Below are positions 8,853-18,222 of a stretch of DNA of 64,000 nt, in pieces. The stretch spans positions 1 to 64,000 of the forward strand of contig CABUBH010000002.1 in assembly GCA_902489775.1 (NCBI GenBank). The letters run 5' to 3'. Position 1 is the first letter of the stretch, and the number at the start of each line of letters is the position of its first letter. The notes below the pieces were generated by a model. The model had not been told where the DNA came from. It was given only the letters and a program-made list of their open reading frames with translations, and made no database searches. The position numbers and the translations under genes were made by a program. The stretch comes from an uncultured Collinsella sp. (GTDB lineage Bacteria > Actinomycetota > Coriobacteriia > Coriobacteriales > Coriobacteriaceae).

Positions 8853-8979
8853 GGGTAGCTAATTTGGGACGGGACTATTTTAGCTACCTCTTGTCTGTCG
8901 ATGATTTATTAGAAGATAGGACAAACACCGGCAGGCATATAAGGGTAGCTAAAATAGCCCCGTCCCAAATTAACTACCC
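8853..8979. repeat. Long inverted repeat between two PPOX paralogues
   Basis: The arms 8853-8889 and 8943-8979 match at about 34 of 37 positions when one is reversed and complemented. Both contain AATTTGGGACGGG and end in GCTACC. The 53-base centre has no gene. A solo arm of the same sequence lies at 30532-30565, so this is a dispersed element, probably a non-autonomous mobile repeat. Either strand could fold into a long hairpin. Confidence 0.8.
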
Positions 8980-8986
8980 TGGAAGG

Positions 8987-9433
8987 CTAGAGTTCCAGGC
9001 GCTCCTCGCTGCCGTCGATATCGCAGAAGCGGGCAGCGATGTTGCGGACCGAGAAGAACGCAAGGCGGCCGTCGTTGGCACTCTCGTGATCCTCGCCAAT
9101 ACCCACCATGTGCTTAAAGCCAGCCTGGCGCACCCGGTCGCTCACAACCGCGTCGTCCTCGAGCGCAGCCTCGCCGGTCAGCACAATCCAGCACTCCCCC
9201 GGCTTCCAGCCCGAGACCTCGAACTTAGGATTCGCGCTGAGCTCGGCCCACACGTCCTTGTCGCGCGAGGTGCAAAACCATAGCTTGCCATCATCGACCA
9301 TGGCAAACGAGAACGGCCTCACGCGCGGTTGATGCCCGTCGGCAACATCGGTCGTGGCCAGATACCACGCCGGAATACGCCTGAGATACGAACAGGCGCG
9401 CTCGAGCTGAGCCATGCGGTCGTTATCGGTCAT
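8987..9433 (-). CDS. Pyridoxamine 5'-phosphate oxidase-family protein (paralogue)
   Basis: A 148-aa split-barrel flavoprotein-like product clearly related to the neighbour at 8410-8820. It shares IPAWYLATTDV, PRVRPFSFAMVDDGKLWF, the Lys-Asp-Val-Trp segment, and a similar C-terminal half. GAAAGGGG precedes the ATG at 9431-9433. The pair probably arose by tandem duplication. Cofactor and substrate cannot be read from the sequence. Confidence 0.8.
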   Translation of the reverse strand: MTDNDRMAQLERACSYLRRIPAWYLATTDVADGHQPRVRPFSFAMVDDGKLWFCTSRDKDVWAELSANPKFEVSGWKPGECWIVLTGEAALEDDAVVSDRVRQAGFKHMVGIGEDHESANDGRLAFFSVRNIAARFCDIDGSEERLEL

Positions 9434-9463
9434 AGGGACCCCTTTCTTGCGATCGAATCGCGC

Positions 9464-10264
9464 CTAAACAAGTTGAAGGTTGATGACGATGACACACGCG
9501 AGCAGTACCGCCGTCACCACCGCCGCCAGCGCATCCCCGCGGCCAAATGCAAGCGTATGCAGGCGCGTGCGGCCCTGCTCGCCGTGATAGCAGCGTGCAT
9601 CCATGGCGGCAGACAGCGTCTCTGCATGGCGGAACACGCCGGTGAACAGCGGGATCGCCACACTGCCGAGCATGCGTACGCCACCGAGCGGACCGCCCGT
9701 CACGCGCGCACCGCGGCTTGCCTGTGCATCGGCCGTCTGCTTCATCTCAGTGGCAAACTGCGGCATAAAGCGTAGCGCGATACCCATGATCATGCCGAGC
9801 TCGTGCGCAGGAAGTCCCACACGCGCAAGCGGCGCGAGCAGGCGCTCAAAGCCCGCGGTGAGGTCGAGCGTCGGCGTGGTGAGTGTAATGGCGCTCATAC
9901 CGGCCATCATCAACGTCAGGCGACACGCCATAAAGGCGGCAGAACGCAGTGAGCCCTCGCTTATCTGCAGAAAGCCGAGCTGCCACAGGATGCGCCCACT
10001 CTGATCGGTAAACAAGTTGAGCACCGCGACCACGACGACGATTGCCAGCAGCGGCGCCATCGACGACAGAACGCGACGAACCGGCACCCGAGACACGGCA
10101 TAGGTCAGCACAACGAAAATTGCGACCGGGGCCAGTCCGCGGAAGCCACTGACCGTGAGCGTCGTGATCAGAAACACAAAGCCCAAGAGCAACTTGGTTC
10201 GCGGGTCCAGGCGGTGGATTGCACTATCGCCGGGATAGTAGCTGCCAAACGAAAACGCCTCCAT
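9464..10264 (-). CDS. ecfT: Energy-coupling factor transporter membrane protein EcfT
   Basis: The T component joins the ATPases to the substrate-binding S protein in an ECF vitamin importer. It is a 266-aa multi-spanning membrane protein with the early HRLDPRTKLLLG block and the Ala-Arg-Gly coupling motif (QASRGARV) in the cytoplasmic region. Its start overlaps the ecfA stop as TGATG, so the genes are translationally coupled. It is the last gene of ribU-ecfA-ecfT, which is under an FMN riboswitch. Confidence 0.9.
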   Translation of the reverse strand: MEAFSFGSYYPGDSAIHRLDPRTKLLLGFVFLITTLTVSGFRGLAPVAIFVVLTYAVSRVPVRRVLSSMAPLLAIVVVVAVLNLFTDQSGRILWQLGFLQISEGSLRSAAFMACRLTLMMAGMSAITLTTPTLDLTAGFERLLAPLARVGLPAHELGMIMGIALRFMPQFATEMKQTADAQASRGARVTGGPLGGVRMLGSVAIPLFTGVFRHAETLSAAMDARCYHGEQGRTRLHTLAFGRGDALAAVVTAVLLACVIVINLQLV

Positions 10265-12168
10265 CAGCAGCCCTCCTCTCGCGCGACCGTCTTGGATTTA
10301 GCAATGTCCGAGACGTTAGAAGAACCGCCCGAGCGACCGATTAGCAGGTCCACCAACTCGTCTGCCAGCGACTCAACCGTATAGAGCCCGCCGCGACGCA
10401 GCGGCACGCCCGCCTCCGTAAGCGCCAGCGCCATACGCTGGGCGGCGGGAGCGCCCAAGCCGATCGACTTGAGCTCATCGGCATGCGCAAACACCTGCGC
10501 GGGGGTTCCCTCGGCAAACACCGCACCTTCGTTCATTACGACGATACGGTCGCAGCAATTGGCCAGGTCATCCATGCTGTGCGAAACCATGACAACGGTC
10601 AGGCCCTCGCGATGGAGTCGACCGATGAGCCCTAGGAAATCCCTGCGCGCAGCCGGATCGAGCCCCGCCATGGGTTCATCGAGCACCAGGACTTCGGGCT
10701 CCATGGCGAGCACGCCGGCGAATGCCACACGCCGTTGCTGACCGCCCGAAAGCTCAAAGGGACTCTTGTCGCCGACCGTGGAAAGGTCGAGGCCCACGCG
10801 CGAGAGCGATGACTCGACACGACGGTCGACTTCATCTTGCGGCAAGCCAAGGTTGTGCGGACCAAACGCCACGTCCTGCGCCACGGTTTCGGCAAACAGC
10901 TGACGCTCAGGATATTGAAACACCACGCCGACCTTGGCCTTAACCGCGGCGGCGTCTTTCTTGTTTGACAGATCGAGCCCCAGCGCGCGAACGGATCCCT
11001 CCTGGGGGCGAATCAAACCGTTGAGATGCTGGACCAGCGTCGACTTACCCGAACCAGTATGACCTGCCAAGCCCAGGAACTCGCCGCGACGCACCGTCAG
11101 CGATACACCGCGCAGCGCCCACGGGCTGCTGGGGTCGTTTCCCCAGAGAGCCTGTTTGCTCGATTTGCCCGCAGTGGCCGAGCGCTTATGCCAGCGGCGG
11201 CGCTCGCGCGGACTGAGCGAATAACTGTACGAAACATGGGATAGCTCGATGACGGGCTCCGACGCGTTGTCCTCGTTGTCTACCGGAACAGTGCCGTCAG
11301 CGATTTCCAACTGGGATGCGGAAGACTGTCCCGCGGTGTCTGCCCCACTTCGCTCGGCATAAGCCTGCGCAATCTCAGCGACCATATCCACCTCGCGCAC
11401 CTGCGCGCAAACGGGCACGCCCTTCGCACGAAGTGACCTGCCCAGACGACACGACTCCGGCATATCCAGGTTGAGCTGCGCAAGCTCATCCGCCCGCGTC
11501 AAGATTTCCTCGGGCGTACCGAGCATGGCAACGTGCCCCGCCCGAAACACCGCGACACGATCGGCCTCGGCGGCCTCCTCCATAAAGTGCGTAATCATCA
11601 CGATAGTCATGCCGCGATCGTGAAGTGCGCGGCACGCTTTCATAAGACCCTTGCGTCCGCGCGGATCGAGCATCGAGGAGGCCTCATCCAAAATGAGAAC
11701 GCGCGGCTCCATGGCGAGCACGCCGGCAAGCGCCACGCGTTGCTTTTGACCACCCGAAAGCGCATGGGTCTCGTGGCGCTCAAAGCCCACCAGGCCCACG
11801 CCCTTCAGCGCCTCGCGTACGCGCTGCGCAATTTGCGCCGATGGCACGCCAAGGTTTTCGGGACCGAACGCAACGTCATCTTCGACAAGCGTTGCCACCA
11901 GCTGATCATCGGGATTCTGGAATACCATGCCCGCGGTCGAACGAATGTCATAGACCAGCTCGAGGTCGGACGCATCCATACCGTTGATACGCACCGTGCC
12001 CGCATCGGGCTGCAACAGTGCATTCAGATGCTTGGCAAACGTCGACTTGCCCGACCCATTACCACCGAGGATGCAGAAAAACTCGCCGTCCTCGATGTTT
12101 AGATCGACGCCGTCGAGCGCCGGCACGGCACCGTCATAGCTAAAGGAAACGCCCCGACACTCAATCAT
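10264..12168 (-). CDS. ecfA: Fused ECF transporter ATPase (two ABC domains in one chain)
   Basis: One 634-aa polypeptide holds both ATPases of the ECF module. Domain 1 has Walker A GGNGSGKS (about 35-42), signature ALSGGQKQR and Walker B VLILDEAS. A linker of roughly 100 residues follows, with a basic stretch RERRRWHKRS. Domain 2 has Walker A GHTGSGKS (about 366-373), signature ELSGGQQRR and Walker B VLVLDEP. Separate EcfA1 and EcfA2 proteins are more common. It overlaps ribU by four bases (ATGA) and ecfT by one. Confidence 0.92.
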   Translation of the reverse strand: MIECRGVSFSYDGAVPALDGVDLNIEDGEFFCILGGNGSGKSTFAKHLNALLQPDAGTVRINGMDASDLELVYDIRSTAGMVFQNPDDQLVATLVEDDVAFGPENLGVPSAQIAQRVREALKGVGLVGFERHETHALSGGQKQRVALAGVLAMEPRVLILDEASSMLDPRGRKGLMKACRALHDRGMTIVMITHFMEEAAEADRVAVFRAGHVAMLGTPEEILTRADELAQLNLDMPESCRLGRSLRAKGVPVCAQVREVDMVAEIAQAYAERSGADTAGQSSASQLEIADGTVPVDNEDNASEPVIELSHVSYSYSLSPRERRRWHKRSATAGKSSKQALWGNDPSSPWALRGVSLTVRRGEFLGLAGHTGSGKSTLVQHLNGLIRPQEGSVRALGLDLSNKKDAAAVKAKVGVVFQYPERQLFAETVAQDVAFGPHNLGLPQDEVDRRVESSLSRVGLDLSTVGDKSPFELSGGQQRRVAFAGVLAMEPEVLVLDEPMAGLDPAARRDFLGLIGRLHREGLTVVMVSHSMDDLANCCDRIVVMNEGAVFAEGTPAQVFAHADELKSIGLGAPAAQRMALALTEAGVPLRRGGLYTVESLADELVDLLIGRSGGSSNVSDIAKSKTVAREEGC

Positions 12169-12755
12169 GCGCGGCCTTTGACCTGGTCCTTCTTGGGCGT
12201 GATGAGGTTGGAGACCGCCTTGTACACCGCAAGCGTCAATACCGAGTTAAGCACGGTCTTGATAAGGTTGAACGGCAGCACGGCAGGAATCATAAGCGGG
12301 GCGATCACATCGACCGAGCCATACCAGAACCATACGCCAATGGTAAGATTTGCGACCATAGACAACGCCGTAGCGGCAATAACGCCGAGCACCAGGCCAA
12401 TCACGGCACCCTTATAGGTATGCATCTTCTGATAGACGATAGCCGCGGGCAGAATGTAGCCCAGCGTGGCAACCAGGTTCATAAGCGCACCGACCCAGTC
12501 GCCCGTGGTAAGCGCATGGATAACAATCGCCATAGCGGCAACAGCGGTGCCGGCACCAGGGCCATACGCAAATCCACACACCATCGCCGGCACCAGCGAC
12601 GGGTCATACGTCAAAAACGGCGCCGAAGGAAGGATGGGCAGCTGCACGTACATAAACAAGGCGCCCAAGGCGCACATCAACGCCATGGTAACGAGCTGTT
12701 TGGTGCTCCACCTATTCGTGTTCTCAAAATGGATATGCTGTGACTGTTCAGACAT
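12165..12755 (-). CDS. ribU: Riboflavin ECF transporter S component RibU
   Basis: This 196-aa integral membrane protein should bind riboflavin for uptake. Features shared with known RibU proteins are the YDPSLVPA block, the YGPGAG turn and VLPFNLIK near the C-terminus, with about six membrane helices. The start was set at the ATG at 12753-12755 (MSEQSQ), preceded by GGCAGGTGA. A longer frame to 12776 would run into the end of the FMN riboswitch. The riboswitch is the main reason to name riboflavin as the substrate. Confidence 0.88.
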   Translation of the reverse strand: MSEQSQHIHFENTNRWSTKQLVTMALMCALGALFMYVQLPILPSAPFLTYDPSLVPAMVCGFAYGPGAGTAVAAMAIVIHALTTGDWVGALMNLVATLGYILPAAIVYQKMHTYKGAVIGLVLGVIAATALSMVANLTIGVWFWYGSVDVIAPLMIPAVLPFNLIKTVLNSVLTLAVYKAVSNLITPKKDQVKGRA

Positions 12756-12768
12756 AAGATCACCTGCC

Positions 12769-12950
12769 TCTTTCATCCGGACTCTAACCGTTGGTACTGG
12801 GATCTCACCAGTTCAGCCGGCATGCGAACCAACGCACACACGGGTCGCGGACTCATCGGCTCGGTCGCAGGCATCTCGCCTGCGCCACGGCATCCCTTTG
12901 ACACCGCCCGATTTACCGCCAGTGGGGAATTCCACCCCGCCCTGAAACAG
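12769..12950 (-). promoter_or_regulatory. FMN riboswitch (RFN element)
   Basis: On the minus strand the conserved RFN blocks appear in order: GGGGTGGAATTCCCC, then CTGGCGGTAAAT, GAGTCCGCGACCC, AACTGGTGAGATCCCAGT, and the closing AGTCCGGATGAAAGAGG. P1 can form between TTTCA and TGAAA at the two ends. The element ends within 20 bases of the ribU ribosome site, so FMN binding probably controls initiation or termination before the transporter operon. Confidence 0.93.
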
Positions 12951-13135
12951 CAATTGCAAGTGTAGCACGAGCAAACAAAGGCGCAAGTACGCCGAGGGTA
13001 ATTTCTGGAGGGGGAACGGAATGGAGATGCATTCCATTTTCCGCAATCATCAATCCACCGACGCATCCAATGCTCCACACCGCGCAGTAGTGTGAAGGAG
13101 GTCACTGCGCAACCCGCGTATGTCAGGAGAACAAA

Positions 13136-15073
13136 TTGGCAGTAAAACTTGATCTCGGGAAAGCTCTATCCCAAGCCGCCCAAGCCGCCGGTGAGATGGC
13201 AAAAGACGCATCGGGCGCCATCGAGTCCGCCGCCAAAGGCGCCGCGAATGCAGCTGAGGGCGCGGGAAACGTTATCGTCGATACGGCAACCTCGGCATCC
13301 GAGGCCATCGGCAGCGCCATGTGCTCGGTTGCGGAAGGCATGTCGAGCGCCGGCGAGCAAATCGCGTCGTCCGATGCAGGCAAAACGATTACGGGGGCCG
13401 CAAACGCGGTAGGCGGAATTGCCGTCAGCGCCGCCATAGATTTGGCCCAAGGAACATCATCCCTTGCGTCCGACGCGGCATCGACCGTGGAGGGCGGAAT
13501 CAATGCCATCAAGGAGAACTCGTTCTCCGCGCGACTCCGCAGGGCACGCATCAAGGGTTTCCGTGACGGAATCAAGCAGGGCGCCTACCTTGCGGGAGAG
13601 AAGCGACACAATTTCATCTACGCCTATGTGGCAACGCTCTGCTTCCTGATGCGCTGCGACGGTGACTTCTCCCAAGAGGAGCGGAAGTGGCTCGAGAAGG
13701 GTCTCGATTACCTCAAGCTGGACGGCGGCCTCCCGAATAACGTCAAGGCGAAGGTGCAGGTCATCGCGGATGACGAGGGCCTGTCCTTCGACCAAGTCAA
13801 GGACTGCCTGGACAACGTTAGCATTGTGTCGCTGGACTCCATAGCCGAGCAGTTACAAGTCGCTGCGGCGGCGGACGGTCAGGTGACAGAAGAAGAGGAA
13901 CATGCCTGCAGGCTCTTTGCCGACTATATGGCGGCGAGGGCGGCGTGCGTGGCCGTTGACGAGAGCTGGGCCGAGCAGACGGTCGAAAAGTCCGTCCGCG
14001 AGTACGGTGAGAACCTCGAGCGCATCGACCGGGAGTTCAAGGAGCGGACGCGACTGCAGGATGCCGACGCGGCCTTCGTCGTCGCCGCAACCATGCTCCA
14101 AGTCGCCCGCATTCTTATCATCAACTCACTGACAGAAGTCGAGTGCGCCGGAGCGGGCAACGTGAAAGAACACGCTTTGCACAACTTCCAAGGTCGTGTC
14201 TTCTCTGGTTTCGATGACAGGATGCCACGGGAATCGACCCGTCTGTTCGCCTCAAAACATCATATTCTTAATTCACGCGGCGTGCCCTACGACGCGACAC
14301 GCTACGAGGCAGAAAACATCGGACTCTTCAAGGGCGCAAACCACCGGTTCGCGACCCTCGGCCACGACCCAGTGCTCGGTCTCGTGTTCGGAACATCAAA
14401 CATCATGACCAACAGCATCACCTGCGTTAAAGACACCAACGTTTTTGGTATTGGCGCACGAATTCCCACGACCTACTCGGTCTCCTATGACGCCTTTGGG
14501 AAAAATCCGCAGATCGGTGCGCCCGCTGGGACTGTAGAGATGCTGGTTGCGGCGGGAAGGCGCGTCGTGAGCGAGCCGGATGCCGCCGCGGCTGCTCTGA
14601 TCAAGCAGCTGATCCACATCGGCACAGACCTTTACACGCCGTGCGGGATACAGATCCCATTCGCCAATCTCGTCCTCGACAAAGCACATACCGAGGCGCT
14701 TACCAAATACGTCAGCACCGGCGATGTACTGAAGGTCGGCGTGCAGGCAGGTATGGCGGCGCTTATCAACTGGTTGATAGCGGCACTTCACGGGTGCTCG
14801 CTGATATTCAAGGACGACGGATCGGATTACTGCACCGAGATGTACCAAGCACGTACCAAGAAGATCATCCTCATTTCCGAAACCATCGCGACCTCGAGCA
14901 GCATCGTGCAGGCTTTGATTACGGAGAATCCCAAGTGCCTCGACCTCGGAGGCGCAGCGGTGCTCGTCTACCGACTGTTCTCGGACGCGCGTTTCATCGC
15001 TAAGCTCAAAGAAGAGTATGTGCAATCGGAGCTCAACAAAATCTACGACGAGCGGGCAAAAGGACTGCTCTGA
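13136..15073 (+). CDS. TerB-like domain protein with Ala-rich N-terminus and unknown C-terminal domain
   Basis: A 645-aa protein with no recognised overall family. Residues 1-125 are rich in Ala, Gly and Ser and predict amphipathic helices, like a membrane- or surface-wrapping segment. Residues about 158-270 look like a TerB-type helical domain (CFLMRCDGDFSQEERKWLEKG and a second AAADGQVTEEEE acidic repeat, possibly metal-binding). Residues 370-645 form an unknown domain with HHIL and GHDPVLGLVFGT motifs. The TTG start is supported by AGGAG six bases upstream. It stands alone on the plus strand. Defence or envelope stress roles are possible but unproven. Confidence 0.75.
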   Translation: MAVKLDLGKALSQAAQAAGEMAKDASGAIESAAKGAANAAEGAGNVIVDTATSASEAIGSAMCSVAEGMSSAGEQIASSDAGKTITGAANAVGGIAVSAAIDLAQGTSSLASDAASTVEGGINAIKENSFSARLRRARIKGFRDGIKQGAYLAGEKRHNFIYAYVATLCFLMRCDGDFSQEERKWLEKGLDYLKLDGGLPNNVKAKVQVIADDEGLSFDQVKDCLDNVSIVSLDSIAEQLQVAAAADGQVTEEEEHACRLFADYMAARAACVAVDESWAEQTVEKSVREYGENLERIDREFKERTRLQDADAAFVVAATMLQVARILIINSLTEVECAGAGNVKEHALHNFQGRVFSGFDDRMPRESTRLFASKHHILNSRGVPYDATRYEAENIGLFKGANHRFATLGHDPVLGLVFGTSNIMTNSITCVKDTNVFGIGARIPTTYSVSYDAFGKNPQIGAPAGTVEMLVAAGRRVVSEPDAAAAALIKQLIHIGTDLYTPCGIQIPFANLVLDKAHTEALTKYVSTGDVLKVGVQAGMAALINWLIAALHGCSLIFKDDGSDYCTEMYQARTKKIILISETIATSSSIVQALITENPKCLDLGGAAVLVYRLFSDARFIAKLKEEYVQSELNKIYDERAKGLL

Positions 15074-15146
15074 TTCCTCGGCGCCCTTCCTCTTACATCG
15101 CCATTCAAACAAAGCGGAAAGCGCCTTATTAAATTAAGACATCAGC

Positions 15147-15197
15147 ACAAAAAGGACCCCTTGTCCGCGGCTCCAAAGGAGCAGGACAAGGGGTCCT
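15147..15197 (-). terminator. Terminator after groEL
   Basis: A perfect 14-bp stem (15153-15166 with 15184-15197) is followed on the minus strand by TTTTGTGC. It also lies 80 bases after the TerB-like gene on the other strand and could act on both. Confidence 0.85.
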
Positions 15198-15275
15198 AAT
15201 CTAACCGAGGACGTTCCGGAGAGAAACCCCGTCACGCCCCCGGATTCCCGGTGGGAGTTCTAGACCTTGTCGGCC

Positions 15276-16991
<1,716 letters not shown>

Positions 16992-17009
16992 TCAGAGATT
17001 CTGACGAGA

Positions 17010-17303
17010 CTAGGCCTCGACGACGGCGTAGATGTCGTCGGCGCGCATCAGCAGATACTTCTCGCCGTCGACCTTGACCTCGTTGCCACCGAACTTACCG
17101 TAGATGACAACGTCACCGACCTTGACGTCCATGGGGATGCGCTCACCCTTGTCGTTGACCTTGCCGGCGCCCACGGCAACGATGGTGCCGCGCTGCGGCT
17201 TCTCCTGAGCGTTGCTGGCGATATACAGACCAGAAGCGGTCTTCTGCTCGGCCTCGTCGGGCTTGACCAGAACACGATCTGCAAGCGGCTTCAAAGACGA
17301 CAT
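17010..17303 (-). CDS. groES: Co-chaperonin GroES
   Basis: The 97-aa lid of the GroEL chamber, with the start of the family (LKPLADRVLVKPDE), the mobile loop region around KTASGLYIAS, and the VGDVVIYGKFGG end. The start is the ATG at 17301-17303, preceded by AGGAGG; a longer frame to 17504 crosses the leader and is not credible. TTGACT at about 17413-17418 may be a -35, but the -10 is unclear. Neither a CIRCE nor a HAIR palindrome was seen in the 200 bases upstream. Confidence 0.96.
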   Translation of the reverse strand: MSSLKPLADRVLVKPDEAEQKTASGLYIASNAQEKPQRGTIVAVGAGKVNDKGERIPMDVKVGDVVIYGKFGGNEVKVDGEKYLLMRADDIYAVVEA

Positions 17304-17441
17304 GCTTGTCTCCTCCTTTTTGGGCCGCGCGGTTATGCCACGCGAATTAACCCTTTTTTGTTTGCGTACGCGTTGAATGGTACCCACGAATGACGGGTTA
17401 TACAACACGGAGTCAAAAAATCTTATTTTTTGGCACTTAGA

Positions 17442-17652
17442 TTTTCTGAATGCCGGGGGATAACTTAGCGGTGGCTTCCGTGTGGCTCCGGAGGGGCGGG
17501 GCATAAGGTTTCCTGCTCGGGCAGTCCTGCTCGCACGAAGGCCACATTAAGTGGCCTTCGGCTCGTGCGGAACTCGCGATAAACCTTATGCCCCGCCCCT
17601 CCGGAGCCACACGAGAGCCAGGTTAACTAATTCGGTCCCGGCATTCAGAAAA
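17442..17652. repeat. 211-bp nested palindromic element upstream of groES
   Basis: Three nested inverted repeats share one centre: outer 16 bp perfect (17442-17457 with 17637-17652), middle 33 bp perfect (17479-17511 with 17581-17613), and a core hairpin around GAAGGCCAC/GTGGCCTTC (17537-17559). The parts between outer and middle arms are also partly complementary. Start codons are present but no frame has a ribosome site. It may be a MITE-type element or a large structured RNA. Confidence 0.8.
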
Positions 17653-18222
17653 GTCAGTGCAGCAAAATGGCGATGCGGATAGCGACATGTGCATGGTTTT
17701 CGCTGCGCGCACGGGTCCCCTGGGGAGCACCGTGCATTTTTGGGAGTATTCAGCAGGCCAGGGTGGCTGCATACGCGCCGGACATACCTTATTGGTCCCA
17801 AGAACGCCTTCAGCGGGCGGTTTTGGTCGGTGGGCAGACCCCGTTGGGACAAATGGGCGTACTTCGCGCCGTACCGGAGCCCAAAATGACGTCAATCTCC
17901 GTAACGTTACTCAGCCGCAGCGGCACCGGCAGAGCTCGCGGTGCTGAATACTCCGTTTTTTGCACGGCCCAGGCGGGGGTACATCAGGGCCGGAAAGAAC
18001 ATCTCAGCTTTTTTATGCAATCTGCAACTGGAAGTATGCAAAACACCATGAGGTTTCACTGCTGATGTCCAAATTGAACGCACGGAGCAGCACCTCAACC
18101 CCGCGCCCAAATCCAACAGAGCAGGGACGCACATGGCGGATCCTCACCGAAACGCAAACGCGGCTCGAGCGCCATCCCAAAATAAGCTGCCCGAGCCGCG
18201 TTAAACGGTAAGACATGAATAC
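17653..18222. other. 570-bp non-coding stretch with a second long inverted repeat and a terminator
   Basis: No convincing gene was found. Bases 17732-17755 and 17942-17965 are inverted copies (both carry GGAGTATTCAGCA when read the same way) around a 186-base centre. A perfect 11-bp stem at 18157-18167 with 18192-18202 lies just after the amidohydrolase stop and may terminate it on the minus strand, though the following TTTGCGTTT tail is weak. Short frames here lack ribosome sites. Confidence 0.55.

Noticed and set aside
17304..17441. CIRCE or HAIR operator before groES
   Set aside because: Neither TTAGCACTC-N9-GAGTGCTAA nor CTTGAGT-N7-ACTCAAG, nor a clear degenerate form, is present.
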